Assembly (NCBI GenBank): GCA_002898875.1
Contig: BEIC01000003.1
Coordinates: forward strand, 1-38,399
Length of the DNA: 38,399 nt
Source: a bacterium HR26
GTDB lineage: Bacteria; Chloroflexota; Chloroflexia; Thermomicrobiales; Thermomicrobiaceae
Direction: 5' to 3'
Shown here: in pieces, positions 22,598-37,499 of the stretch
Numbering within the stretch: position 1 is the first letter of the stretch
Layout of the letters: each line of letters begins with the position of its first letter
Notes under the pieces: generated by a model
Told to the model about the DNA's origin: nothing
The model's input: only the letters and a program-made list of their open reading frames with translations
Databases searched by the model: none
Translations under genes and position numbers: made by a program

Positions 22598-25018
22598 TCA
22601 CTCGACCGCGATCCAGAGCGCCTTGCAGAGCTGCCGGAAAGCCTGGATCCACTCCAGCGCCGCATCATCACCCCGCTCGTAGCGCCAGCTCATCTCCGGG
22701 TAGACCGTGTGCAAGACCTCGTAGACGATGTTCTGGACGAGCCAGGTGTTGACCGGTTCCTTGAGGCGCGGTGCGACCGATGACAGGCCGGTCAAGAGAC
22801 CCAGGAGCTCACGGTCCTCTGGGCTCACCCGCCAGCGCTCGGCGGCTCGCTCCAGCGCTCGCTGCAGGGCGTAGGCAAGCCCATGCTGGTCCAGGTCCAG
22901 GTGCCAGGTCTCAGCCTCGCTGAAGAGCCGATCGATCCGCTCGAAGTCGGGCTGTGGAGACTCGATCTCCCGGCGCAGATCGGCGTTGACGGTGAAGCGG
23001 GCCGCGGTCTGGAACGCCGGCGGGATCGGCACGCCGAGGTCGGCGAGAAAGCGCATGAGCGGCTGGCTATCCTCGTACAGATGGCGATACATCCCCTCGG
23101 CCTCTTGCAGCGTCGACTCGAGGATCAGATCGAGGATCTTCCGCTGCTCGTCGCGGAAGAGCGTCCGGAGCGAGTAGGTGGCCGGCCGGAAGTGCTCATC
23201 GAGCGCGCGGATCGTCTCCGGGATGTCGGCCCGCGCGAAGCTCTCGGTGAGCGCGTTCACCAGCTCCTGATACGCCCGCTCGTCATGGTCGCCTCGCACC
23301 CCGCTGATCACGTTGTGATCGCCGAGGTGGAGCGCAGCCACATTGAACACGGCTGATTCCTCCGTAATCAGCGATCGTACCTGGATCTGGCCGGTCAACA
23401 GGTGTGCCCGGCCCGCTTCCTGGACATCGAGCGCGAGCCGATCCACTTGGTAGCAGGCGACTGAGACGGACTCTGGGTAGCCTTCGAAGAGGGCGCTGAC
23501 CGCGTAGTGTGCCGCGACTTTGGGGAGGTCGACGCGCGCCGGGAGCACGAACCGCTCGTAGGCGACTCGTCCGTTGCCGATCTCGGGGATGTTGCTCGGT
23601 GCCTTCTCCAGGATCGCCAGGAACTGCTCCTCGAACCGGTTACCGAAGAGCTCCTCGGCGAGCTGGATCGCCCGACCGGCGTACTGGAGCACCTGCACCG
23701 TCTCGATGCCGGAGATCTCGTCGAAGAACCAGCCGCAGCTCGTGTACATCAACAGTGCGTGCCGCTGAAGCTCGAGGAGCTTGAGCGCCGTCACCCGCTC
23801 GTCCGGCTCGAGCGTGCGGCGCTGCCAGCGCTCCAGGAAGCGGGTGACGTTGTCCTGCGCGCGGTCGAGAATGACGCTGATGTAGTCGTCTCTGGCTGCC
23901 CAGGGATCGGTGAAGAGCTCGCTGCCCATTCGCTCGTACAGGGGGGCCAGCGTGTCGCGCAGCCAGTCGAGCGCCTCGCGCAGCGGCGCGCGCCACTCTT
24001 GAGTCCATCCGGGGTGCATACCGGTGTTGCACCCGCAGTTACTGCGCCAGCGCTCGACGCCGTGGGCGCAGCTCCAGGAGGTGAACTCCTGGACCTCAGC
24101 CTCCCAGGCCGGCGGATGCTGAGCCAGGTAGGCCGCGTAGTTTGTCAGCGCGACGTCGGAGCTGGACTCAATGCGCTCGAGCGCGAAGGCGAGCGCCATG
24201 TCGCCGAAGCGATGATGGTGGCCGTAGGTCTCCCCGTCGGTCGCCACATGGACGAGCGGCTCGCCCTTCGCGTCCCAGGCGGCCGCGAGGAGGCGCTGGG
24301 CGAAGCGCTCGCCGCTGTTGAGCAAGTCGCCGAAGGCGATCTCCCGCGAGATCGGCCCGTTGTAGAAGAAGACCACGATTGAGCGCCCGGAAGGCAGGCT
24401 GACCAGGTAGGGTCTGGTCGTATCCACTCGGCCATCGGAGACGTCCTGCCAGTCCCCGCCCTCGCGTGGCCTCACCCGCCTTGCCTGGTGCGGAGCGAGG
24501 ATGGTGAAGGCGATGCCGTGCTCGGCCAGGATGTCAAGCGTCTCGAGGTCGACGGCGGTCTCAGGCAGCCACATGCCGACCGGGGTGCGGCCGAAGCGTG
24601 CTTCGAAGTCGCGGATGCCCCAGATCACCTGGGTACGCTTGTCCCGCGAGTTGGCGAGGGGCATGATGATGTGGTTGTACGCCTGCGCCATCGCCGAACC
24701 GTGGCCGTCGAAGCGCACCTGGCTCTCACGGTCGGCCGCCAGGATCGCCTGGTAGACCGCCGGCTCCTGCTCGGCCAGCCAGGCCAGCAGCGTCGGGCCG
24801 AAGTTGAAGCTGATGCGGGCGTAGTTGTCGACGATCTTGACGATCCGTCCCTCGCTGTTGAGGATGCGCGACCAGGCATTCGGCCCGTAGCACTCGGCAG
24901 TTATCCGCGCATTCCAGTCGTGGTAGGGATACGCCGAGTCCTGGAGCTCGACGACTTCGAGCCAGGGATTCTCGCGCGGTGGCTGGTAGAAGTGACCATG
25001 TATACAAATATGCTTCAT
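22598..25018 (-). CDS. GH57 glycoside hydrolase with DUF3536 domain, function unknown
   Basis: An 806-aa protein. The N-terminal GH57 barrel has HGHFYQPP (His7, His9), VRFDGHGSAMAQAYNHIIMP (101-120), GMWLPETAVDLETL (148-161, nucleophile-type Glu153) and VHVATDGETYGHHHR (256-270, acid-type Asp261); all catalytic positions are kept. A Cys-rich patch WSCAHGVERWRSNCGCN follows (about 317). The remainder (about 350-800) is helical and includes the DUF3536 region. GH57 members include amylases, branching enzymes and amylopullulanases; this subgroup is uncharacterised as far as I recall. It sits between treZ and treY with an 8-nt gap to treY. I infer work on glycogen or maltodextrin, perhaps debranching or trimming for TreY. 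The start ATG 25018 is the first codon of the conserved HxHxxQPP region. Confidence 0.85.
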   Translation of the reverse strand: MKHICIHGHFYQPPRENPWLEVVELQDSAYPYHDWNARITAECYGPNAWSRILNSEGRIVKIVDNYARISFNFGPTLLAWLAEQEPAVYQAILAADRESQVRFDGHGSAMAQAYNHIIMPLANSRDKRTQVIWGIRDFEARFGRTPVGMWLPETAVDLETLDILAEHGIAFTILAPHQARRVRPREGGDWQDVSDGRVDTTRPYLVSLPSGRSIVVFFYNGPISREIAFGDLLNSGERFAQRLLAAAWDAKGEPLVHVATDGETYGHHHRFGDMALAFALERIESSSDVALTNYAAYLAQHPPAWEAEVQEFTSWSCAHGVERWRSNCGCNTGMHPGWTQEWRAPLREALDWLRDTLAPLYERMGSELFTDPWAARDDYISVILDRAQDNVTRFLERWQRRTLEPDERVTALKLLELQRHALLMYTSCGWFFDEISGIETVQVLQYAGRAIQLAEELFGNRFEEQFLAILEKAPSNIPEIGNGRVAYERFVLPARVDLPKVAAHYAVSALFEGYPESVSVACYQVDRLALDVQEAGRAHLLTGQIQVRSLITEESAVFNVAALHLGDHNVISGVRGDHDERAYQELVNALTESFARADIPETIRALDEHFRPATYSLRTLFRDEQRKILDLILESTLQEAEGMYRHLYEDSQPLMRFLADLGVPIPPAFQTAARFTVNADLRREIESPQPDFERIDRLFSEAETWHLDLDQHGLAYALQRALERAAERWRVSPEDRELLGLLTGLSSVAPRLKEPVNTWLVQNIVYEVLHTVYPEMSWRYERGDDAALEWIQAFRQLCKALWIAVE

Positions 25019-25047
25019 GCAGGCTCCATACCTCTTCTCGTGGCAAT

Positions 25048-25104
25048 CACGAACGGGTCCACCGTCTCTTCATTTCATGCGTTCGTGCGGCCTCAATGAG
25101 GCCG
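25048..25104 (-). promoter_or_regulatory. Two adjacent hairpins in the treZ-GH57 gap
   Basis: On the minus strand, CGGCCTCATTGAGGCCG (25104-25088, seven-pair stem, ATT loop) is followed directly by CACGAACG...CGTTCGTG (25087-25048, perfect 8-bp arms, 24-nt loop), ending 30 nt before the GH57 start. It could be an attenuator, an RNA-processing site or an upstream translation control. There is no U-tract. Confidence 0.4.
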
Positions 25105-25117
25105 AAGCAGCTATCCC

Positions 25118-26965
<1,848 letters not shown>

Positions 26966-27043
26966 CGTGATCGCTCCCTTCATCCCTCTGACGACGTCTG
27001 GCTACGCCTGCCGGTAGCAAGCCCAGCGCAGCCGGGAGAAGGT

Positions 27044-28965
<1,922 letters not shown>

Positions 28966-28969
<4 letters not shown>

Positions 28970-31013
28970 GCCTCACCCCCTTGTCGTCGCAGCTGATCTA
29001 TGTGCGTCAGCAGTGCCCGCAGGGCGGCGGAGCCGGTGAAGTCTTCGAGCGCGTAGCGCGCCTTGCGACGCCAGTTCGGTTGCTCCAGGCCGGTGCCAGG
29101 CCGGTTCTGCGGCTCGGTCTCCAACCACAGGTCTTCGAGATTGATCACGAGCGCCTGAGCGGGGCTGGCGGCGAGGAAGGTCAGGAAGCCGTGAAGCGCG
29201 GCGAGCGCTTCGTCCCCTTCGACGGCGGTGAGACAGCCTCGCTGCCGTAGCCAAGCCAGCAACCGCTGCCGCTCCTCAGCAGGCCAGGACTCCCAGAGGG
29301 CGGCGAACGGCGGCAGGTCGTGCGTGTCCAGGCAGGCGAGCGAGTTCCGTGGTGGGGATTGGGCCTGGCCACCGGGCCTCAGCTCGAAGGGTAGGACGTA
29401 CATCCGGAGCAGCCCGTGCCGTGCCATGGCCCGGCGTACCGCGCCCGGGACCGTGCCGAGGTCCTCACCGACGACGATGCAGCGGCAGCGGTGCGACTCG
29501 AGCGCCAGCACGGCGTACATCTCTTCGGCTGGGTAGCGGATGTAGGCACCATCCCGGCCGTTGCTGCCAGCCGGCACGAGGTACAGCCGGTGCAGCCCCA
29601 TCACGTGATCGATTCTGAGCATGCCGGCGTGGCACAGATGATGGCGGAGGCAAGCTCGGAGGTAACTGTAGCCGTCTTCCCGCTGCCGCTCTGGGTGCAG
29701 CGGTGGGAAGCCCCACACTTGGCCCTCCTCGAAGAACGGGTCAGGAGGCGCGCCGGCGCTGACGCCCTGGAGGAAGAGATCGCGGAATCGCCAGGTGTCG
29801 AACCCATCCGGATGGACGCCGACCGGCAGGTCGAGGTAGAGCCCCAGCCCGTCCTGACCGCTGCGCTGCGCGAGGTGCTGCACCTGCTGCTCGGCTGCCC
29901 ACTGCACGTAGAGATGGTAGCGGGCGACGGCGGGGTCGCCGCCGGTGCGCTGCCCGCTGCGCAGGGGTTCCGGCCAGGCGGACCAGCCTGCGCGGTAACG
30001 CTCGACCGTGGCTCGGAAGGCAGCGTATCGCTCGGCTTCCGGGTGTGCGGCACGCCAGGCTTCGAGCTCCTCGCGCCGGGGGCCGGGCGTCTCCCAGCAC
30101 TGGTGGGCCAAGAGCTCCAGCACGCGCCGTCGCAGGCGCATCCCTGCCTGGTAGTCGACCAAGCGCTCGCTGCGGAGACGGCGGAGCTCCTCCTGGAAGT
30201 CGCGGGAGGCCACGAGGTCCTGAGCAGCACGGCTAGCCTGGAATTCCGGGAGCGCGGTCACATCGAGGTAGAACTCATTCCAGAAGAGGCGGCTGACCGG
30301 GGTGTAAGGGCTGATCTCGAACGGCTCATCGAGATAGGACGCCAGGAGCGGCAGCGTGCCAGTGAACTGCCCTCCCTGGCGTTTTGTCCAGATCAGCAGG
30401 TCGGCGAGGTCACTGAAGTTGCCGGCGCTCCAGCTTCGATCGCTGGTCAACGCGTACAGCGGCAGGAAGGTGCCCCAGGCACGCGCCTGCTCACCGCCGG
30501 GCTGCCAGGCCCGGCCCGGCGCGGCGATGACCGTTGCGGTAGCTAGCCCACCGTCGGGGAACTGGAGGCTCAGCCGGTGGTACCCCCAGGGGAGCCCCTT
30601 GGGCAACGGGAGCGAGCGGACGACGTAGCGACGGCCGTCGATCGACCCCGAGCCGGTGACTGGCAGTTGGCCCAGGTCCGCGTGCAGCTCCCGGCTCGAC
30701 CCGTCCTCGAGCGCGAGCTGGGCGGCGAGCTGCCCGCCGTCGAGCTCGGACGGCAGCCGCAGGAGCAGCTTTGCCGGCTCATCGTCCCAGGCGACCACCA
30801 CCGGCTCGCAGCGGCGGCTCCACTGCTCAACGTCGCGAGCTCGGAGCAGCTCAGGGGCTTCGTCGGGTCGCTCGATCGGGATGCCGAGCGCTCGCAGGAT
30901 GGCCAGCAACGCCTCAGGGCGTGCGACCTGGCGCTGTCCTCGGATATCGCGATAGGCAATCTGGATGCCGTGGGAGAAAGCGAGCTGGCGAAGCTCTCGG
31001 AACCCCGTCGATC

Positions 31014-31017
<4 letters not shown>
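28966..31017 (-). CDS. malQ: 4-alpha-glucanotransferase
   Basis: GH77 amylomaltase, 683 aa. It transfers maltooligosyl units and recycles short malto-oligosaccharides. Motifs are [18 protein letters not shown] (235-252), [17 protein letters not shown] (466-482, nucleophile Asp470), [12 protein letters not shown] (513-524, Glu518) and [13 protein letters not shown] (560-572). An N-terminal region of about 165 residues precedes the barrel, as in the long E. coli-type MalQ rather than the compact Thermus type. It overlaps treS by ATGA upstream and glgB by ATGA downstream, so translation of the three is coupled. Confidence 0.93.
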
Positions 31018-34379
<3,362 letters not shown>

Positions 34380-34400
34380 CGGTACTCGCGCCCCCCTCGC

Positions 34401-36422
34401 CTAGAGGTAGTACTCGAAGTCTTGTTCAGTCCGCACCCGCCGGCGCAGGCGGAAGATATGAGCTGGCAGGATCTGCGGGTCCAGCTCGACGTAATTCGTC
34501 GGCCCGTGCCAGAGGTACCGGCTGTCGCTCAGCAGGTCATGCACCTGGTACGGGTGGAGCGGATCGACGTTCAGGTCTTCCAGCGGGAGCGTCACCCAGC
34601 CGGACTGGGTATGGTATGGGTCCAGGTTGACCACCGTCAGGATCACGTTGCTTAAGTCGTCGGTGGTCTTGGTGTACGCGATCAACTCAGGGTTGTCGAT
34701 CTGGTGGAAGCGCAGGTTCCAATCGCGCTGCAGGGCTGGGTTCTCCCGCCGGATGCGGTTGACGCGCGCGATCAGCGGCGCCAGGCTGTGCGGCGCCTCC
34801 AGATCCCAGTGGCGAATCTCGTACTTCTCCGAGTTCAGGTACTCCTCGCTGCCCGGCGCCAGCGGCACGTGCTCGCACAGCTCGAAGGCCGGCCCGTAGA
34901 TGCCGTAGCTGGCCCCCAGCGTGGCGGCGAGCACCAGCCGGGCGATGAAGGCCGGTCTCCCACCGTGCTGGAGGTACTCGGTGAGGATGTCGGGCGTATT
35001 GGGCCAGAGGTTCGGGCGGAAGAACTCGCGCAGCTCGGTCTGGGTCAGCTCGGTGAAGTACTGCTCCAGTTCCCACTTCGTGTTGCGCCAGGCGAAGTAG
35101 GTGTAGGACTGGGTGAAGCCGAGCTTGGCCAGGTGGTACATCACCTTCGGGCGGGTGAACGCCTCAGAGAGGAAGATCGTCTCCGGATAATCGCGCTTGA
35201 TCTCGGCGATCAGCCATTCCCAGAACCGGAAAGGCTTGGTGTGCGGGTTGTCCACCCGGAAGATGCGCACCCCGTGCTGAATCCAGAAGAGCACGACCCG
35301 CTTCAGCTCGTCCCATAGCTCGCGCCAGTGCTCGGTCTCGAAATCGAACGGGTAGATGTCCTGGTACTTCTTGGGCGGATTCTCCGCGTACTGGACCGTG
35401 CCGTCGGGGCGACGGCGGAACCACTCCGGATGCTGCCGCACGTATGGATGGTCCGGCGAGCACTGGAAGGCGAGGTCGAGCGCGACCTCGATGCCGAGCT
35501 GCTGCGCTCGCTCGACGAAGCGGCGAAAATCGTCCAGCGTGCCGAGCGCCGGATGGATCGCGTCGTGCCCACCCTCCTCGGCTCCGATAGCCCAGGGGCT
35601 GCCTGGATCGTCCGGCCCCGCGACCAGGGTGTTGTTCCGTCCCTTGCGGTTGGTCCGGCCGATCGGGTGGATCGGCGGGAGGTAGAGCACGTCGAACCCC
35701 ATGTTGGCGATGTAGGGCAACCGCGCCTCGCAGTCGCGGAAGGTGCCATGACGGCCAGGCTCCGGTGAGCACGACCGTGGGAACATCTCGTACCAGGTGC
35801 TGAAGCGTGCACGCTCGCGGTCGACGGTTACCCGCAGCGTGTGCTGGTACTGGCTGGCGAACGGGCGGTCATCGTAGCGGGCCATCAGCTCGGCTAGCTC
35901 CGGTTCGAGCGCGAGCTCGGCATGCTCCTGCCCTTCGCGGAGCCGCGCGGCATAAGAGCGCAGCAGCTCACCATCGGCTTCTCCAGCGCGCGCCGCGGCT
36001 GTCTCGATCAGCTCGGCGCCGATCAGCAGGTCGACCGTGACGTCCTGCTCGGCTTGCAGCCGCTTGCGCAGGTCGCGTGCCCAGGTCTGGAACCGGTCGA
36101 CCCAGGCCAGTACCGTGTACTCGTAGGTCCCCAGCTCCACGACCGTGAACATCCCGCGCCAGCGATCGTTCTCGACCAGTGCCATCGGTGCTTCGTCCCA
36201 GTCCGGCTGATGCGCGTGGCGATAGCGCAGGACGGCCGTGACCGCGTCGTGACCATCGGCGAAGATATCGGCCTCGACGACCACCGGCTCGCCGATGGTG
36301 CGCTTGATCGCGAACCGCCCGCAGTCGATCTCCGGGCTGACGCGCGCGATGACGACGCGCTGCCGGCCTTCCGCCGGGAACTGCTCGGCGCTGCTCGCTC
36401 GACTCCGAGGCACCTCAGCCAC
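34401..36422 (-). CDS. glgE: Alpha-1,4-glucan:maltose-1-phosphate maltosyltransferase
   Basis: GH13_3 enzyme that extends alpha-1,4-glucan with maltosyl units from maltose-1-phosphate. It is 673 aa, with an N-terminal immunoglobulin-like domain (about 20-130), a helical insert (130-200) and the barrel. Diagnostic features are GFDVLYLPPIHPIGRTNRKGRNN (242-264), EVALDLAFQCSPDHPYV (312-328), RIFRVDNPHTKPFRFWEWLI (386-405, nucleophile Asp391) and IFLSEAFTRPKVMY (416-429, acid Glu420). Start GTG 36422 has AGAGAGGTGTGATCT upstream. It is the first gene of the operon, divergent from a metallophosphoesterase gene. The 21-nt gap to treS supports co-transcription. Confidence 0.95.
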   Translation of the reverse strand: MAEVPRSRASSAEQFPAEGRQRVVIARVSPEIDCGRFAIKRTIGEPVVVEADIFADGHDAVTAVLRYRHAHQPDWDEAPMALVENDRWRGMFTVVELGTYEYTVLAWVDRFQTWARDLRKRLQAEQDVTVDLLIGAELIETAAARAGEADGELLRSYAARLREGQEHAELALEPELAELMARYDDRPFASQYQHTLRVTVDRERARFSTWYEMFPRSCSPEPGRHGTFRDCEARLPYIANMGFDVLYLPPIHPIGRTNRKGRNNTLVAGPDDPGSPWAIGAEEGGHDAIHPALGTLDDFRRFVERAQQLGIEVALDLAFQCSPDHPYVRQHPEWFRRRPDGTVQYAENPPKKYQDIYPFDFETEHWRELWDELKRVVLFWIQHGVRIFRVDNPHTKPFRFWEWLIAEIKRDYPETIFLSEAFTRPKVMYHLAKLGFTQSYTYFAWRNTKWELEQYFTELTQTELREFFRPNLWPNTPDILTEYLQHGGRPAFIARLVLAATLGASYGIYGPAFELCEHVPLAPGSEEYLNSEKYEIRHWDLEAPHSLAPLIARVNRIRRENPALQRDWNLRFHQIDNPELIAYTKTTDDLSNVILTVVNLDPYHTQSGWVTLPLEDLNVDPLHPYQVHDLLSDSRYLWHGPTNYVELDPQILPAHIFRLRRRVRTEQDFEYYL

Positions 36423-36494
36423 AGATCACACCTCTCTACCGCTCCTTCGCGCGTCGGGTTACCGCATCGTGCTCGCCGGTGGGATTCATCTAGA

Positions 36495-36516
36495 CAAACG
36501 GTCGCGCTCGCGTTTG
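36495..36516. promoter_or_regulatory. CAAACG/CGTTTG inverted repeat, candidate operator of the glucan-trehalose operon
   Basis: CAAACG (36495-36500) and CGTTTG (36511-36516), 10 nt apart, lie 73-94 nt upstream of the glgE GTG and about 100 nt before the divergent phosphoesterase. The half-site resembles those bound by LacI-type sugar regulators, although the spacing is wider than their usual contiguous palindrome. No regulator gene is in the window. Confidence 0.35.
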
Positions 36517-36557
36517 GTATCGTCGGGGACGCGAGGAGCATCGATTGTCTCCTCTTG

Positions 36558-36566
36558 ATCCTAGCA
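36558..36566 (-). promoter_or_regulatory. Candidate extended -10 promoter of glgE operon
   Basis: On the minus strand this reads TGCTAGGAT, the same TGC-TAGrAT form seen upstream of folC. No -35 match is present. Transcription would start near 36551, giving a leader of about 130 nt that includes the CAAACG inverted repeat. Confidence 0.3.
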
Positions 36567-36617
36567 AACTGTGCGGGGGCGTTGGCGATCATGCAGTGTG
36601 CCTGGAAGGAGGGCGGG

Positions 36618-37376
36618 ATGCGGGTCGCGGTGATCTCTGATACGCACGGCAACCTCGCAGCACTGGACGCCGTGCTCGCTGAACTCGACGCGACCGGACC
36701 GTACGACGCAGTGGTGATGGGCGGCGACTTCGCGTTCGGTGGCCCGCGCCCGGCCGAGTGCATCGATCGTATTCGGGAGCGCGGCTTCCCGGCAGTGCGG
36801 GGCAACACCGACGAGTTCATCGTCGAGCTCGCCACCGGAGGCAGGATACCGGCGAAGGTCGCGCACGAGTCGCAGCGTCACACGGCCTCGGAGCCGATGC
36901 TGCAGCGCTACCGCTGGGCGGTCGAGCGCCTGGCGGCAGAGCAGATCGAGTACCTGGCCAACCTGCCGCTGGCCCTTGTGATCCCGGCGCCGGCAGGCCG
37001 GGCGCTCACGGTGGTGCACGCGACGCCGTGGAACGCGCACGATACCGTGCAGGCAGGCGCTCCGGAGGAGCTGGCTCGCCGGATGCTGGACCAGGCCGGT
37101 GGCCAGGCGCTCGCCTACGGCCACATCCACGTGCAGTACCGGCGATGGGTCGATGGGCGGCTTCTGGCCGCAGTCGGCAGCGTTGGGCTGCCATTCGACG
37201 GTGACCAGCGAGCCGCCTACGCCGTCTTCACGCTCGGCGAAGACGGCTGGTCGGTGGAGTTTCGTCGCGTCGCCTACAACGTGGAGCGAGCCGTCGAGGA
37301 GGTCCTCGCCTCCGGAATGCCGGGGGCCGAGGCTCAGGCGTCGATCCTGCGCACGGCGAGACCACCCGGCGCGTAG
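36618..37376 (+). CDS. Calcineurin-like metallophosphoesterase, paralogue 2
   Basis: A 252-aa protein. The ORF track opens at 35922 antisense to glgE, but the real start is ATG 36618, with GGAAGGAGGGCGGG directly before it. Motifs are VISDTHGNL (Asp8, His10), MGGDFAFGGPRP (Asp37), RGNTDEF (Asn63), TVVHATPWN and YGHIHVQY. The GNHD motif of most family members reads GNTD, so the His that stabilises the leaving group in classical phosphoesterases is replaced. YfcE-type enzymes have a similar GNCD and are active. It is divergent from glgE across a 195-nt control region, so a link with sugar-phosphate metabolism is possible but only inferred. Confidence 0.85.
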   Translation: MRVAVISDTHGNLAALDAVLAELDATGPYDAVVMGGDFAFGGPRPAECIDRIRERGFPAVRGNTDEFIVELATGGRIPAKVAHESQRHTASEPMLQRYRWAVERLAAEQIEYLANLPLALVIPAPAGRALTVVHATPWNAHDTVQAGAPEELARRMLDQAGGQALAYGHIHVQYRRWVDGRLLAAVGSVGLPFDGDQRAAYAVFTLGEDGWSVEFRRVAYNVERAVEEVLASGMPGAEAQASILRTARPPGA

Positions 37377-37410
37377 CAGATTGGGCGTGGCGAGGCAGCG
37401 GCGCGACGCT

Positions 37411-37442
37411 GCCCCACGTGTGCTAGATGGCACTGGTGGGGC
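37411..37442. terminator. Hairpin between convergent phosphoesterase and aldolase genes
   Basis: GCCCCAC (37411-37417) pairs with GTGGGGC (37436-37442) and an inner GTGC/GCAC stem closes the loop TAGATG. It stands 35 nt past the phosphoesterase stop and 58 nt past the aldolase-like stop, so it could serve both strands. It lacks a T-run. Confidence 0.45.
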
Positions 37443-37499
37443 GCCAGGTAGGAACTGCCACCTTGGCCCGAGCGGCAGGCTCACGCGATTCTGAGGAGC

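Noticed and set aside
35922-36617. N-terminal 232 residues of the 484-aa ORF ending at 37376
   Set aside because: It is antisense to glgE and runs through the divergent promoter region. The metallophosphoesterase fold begins at ATG 36618 with its own ribosome-binding site.
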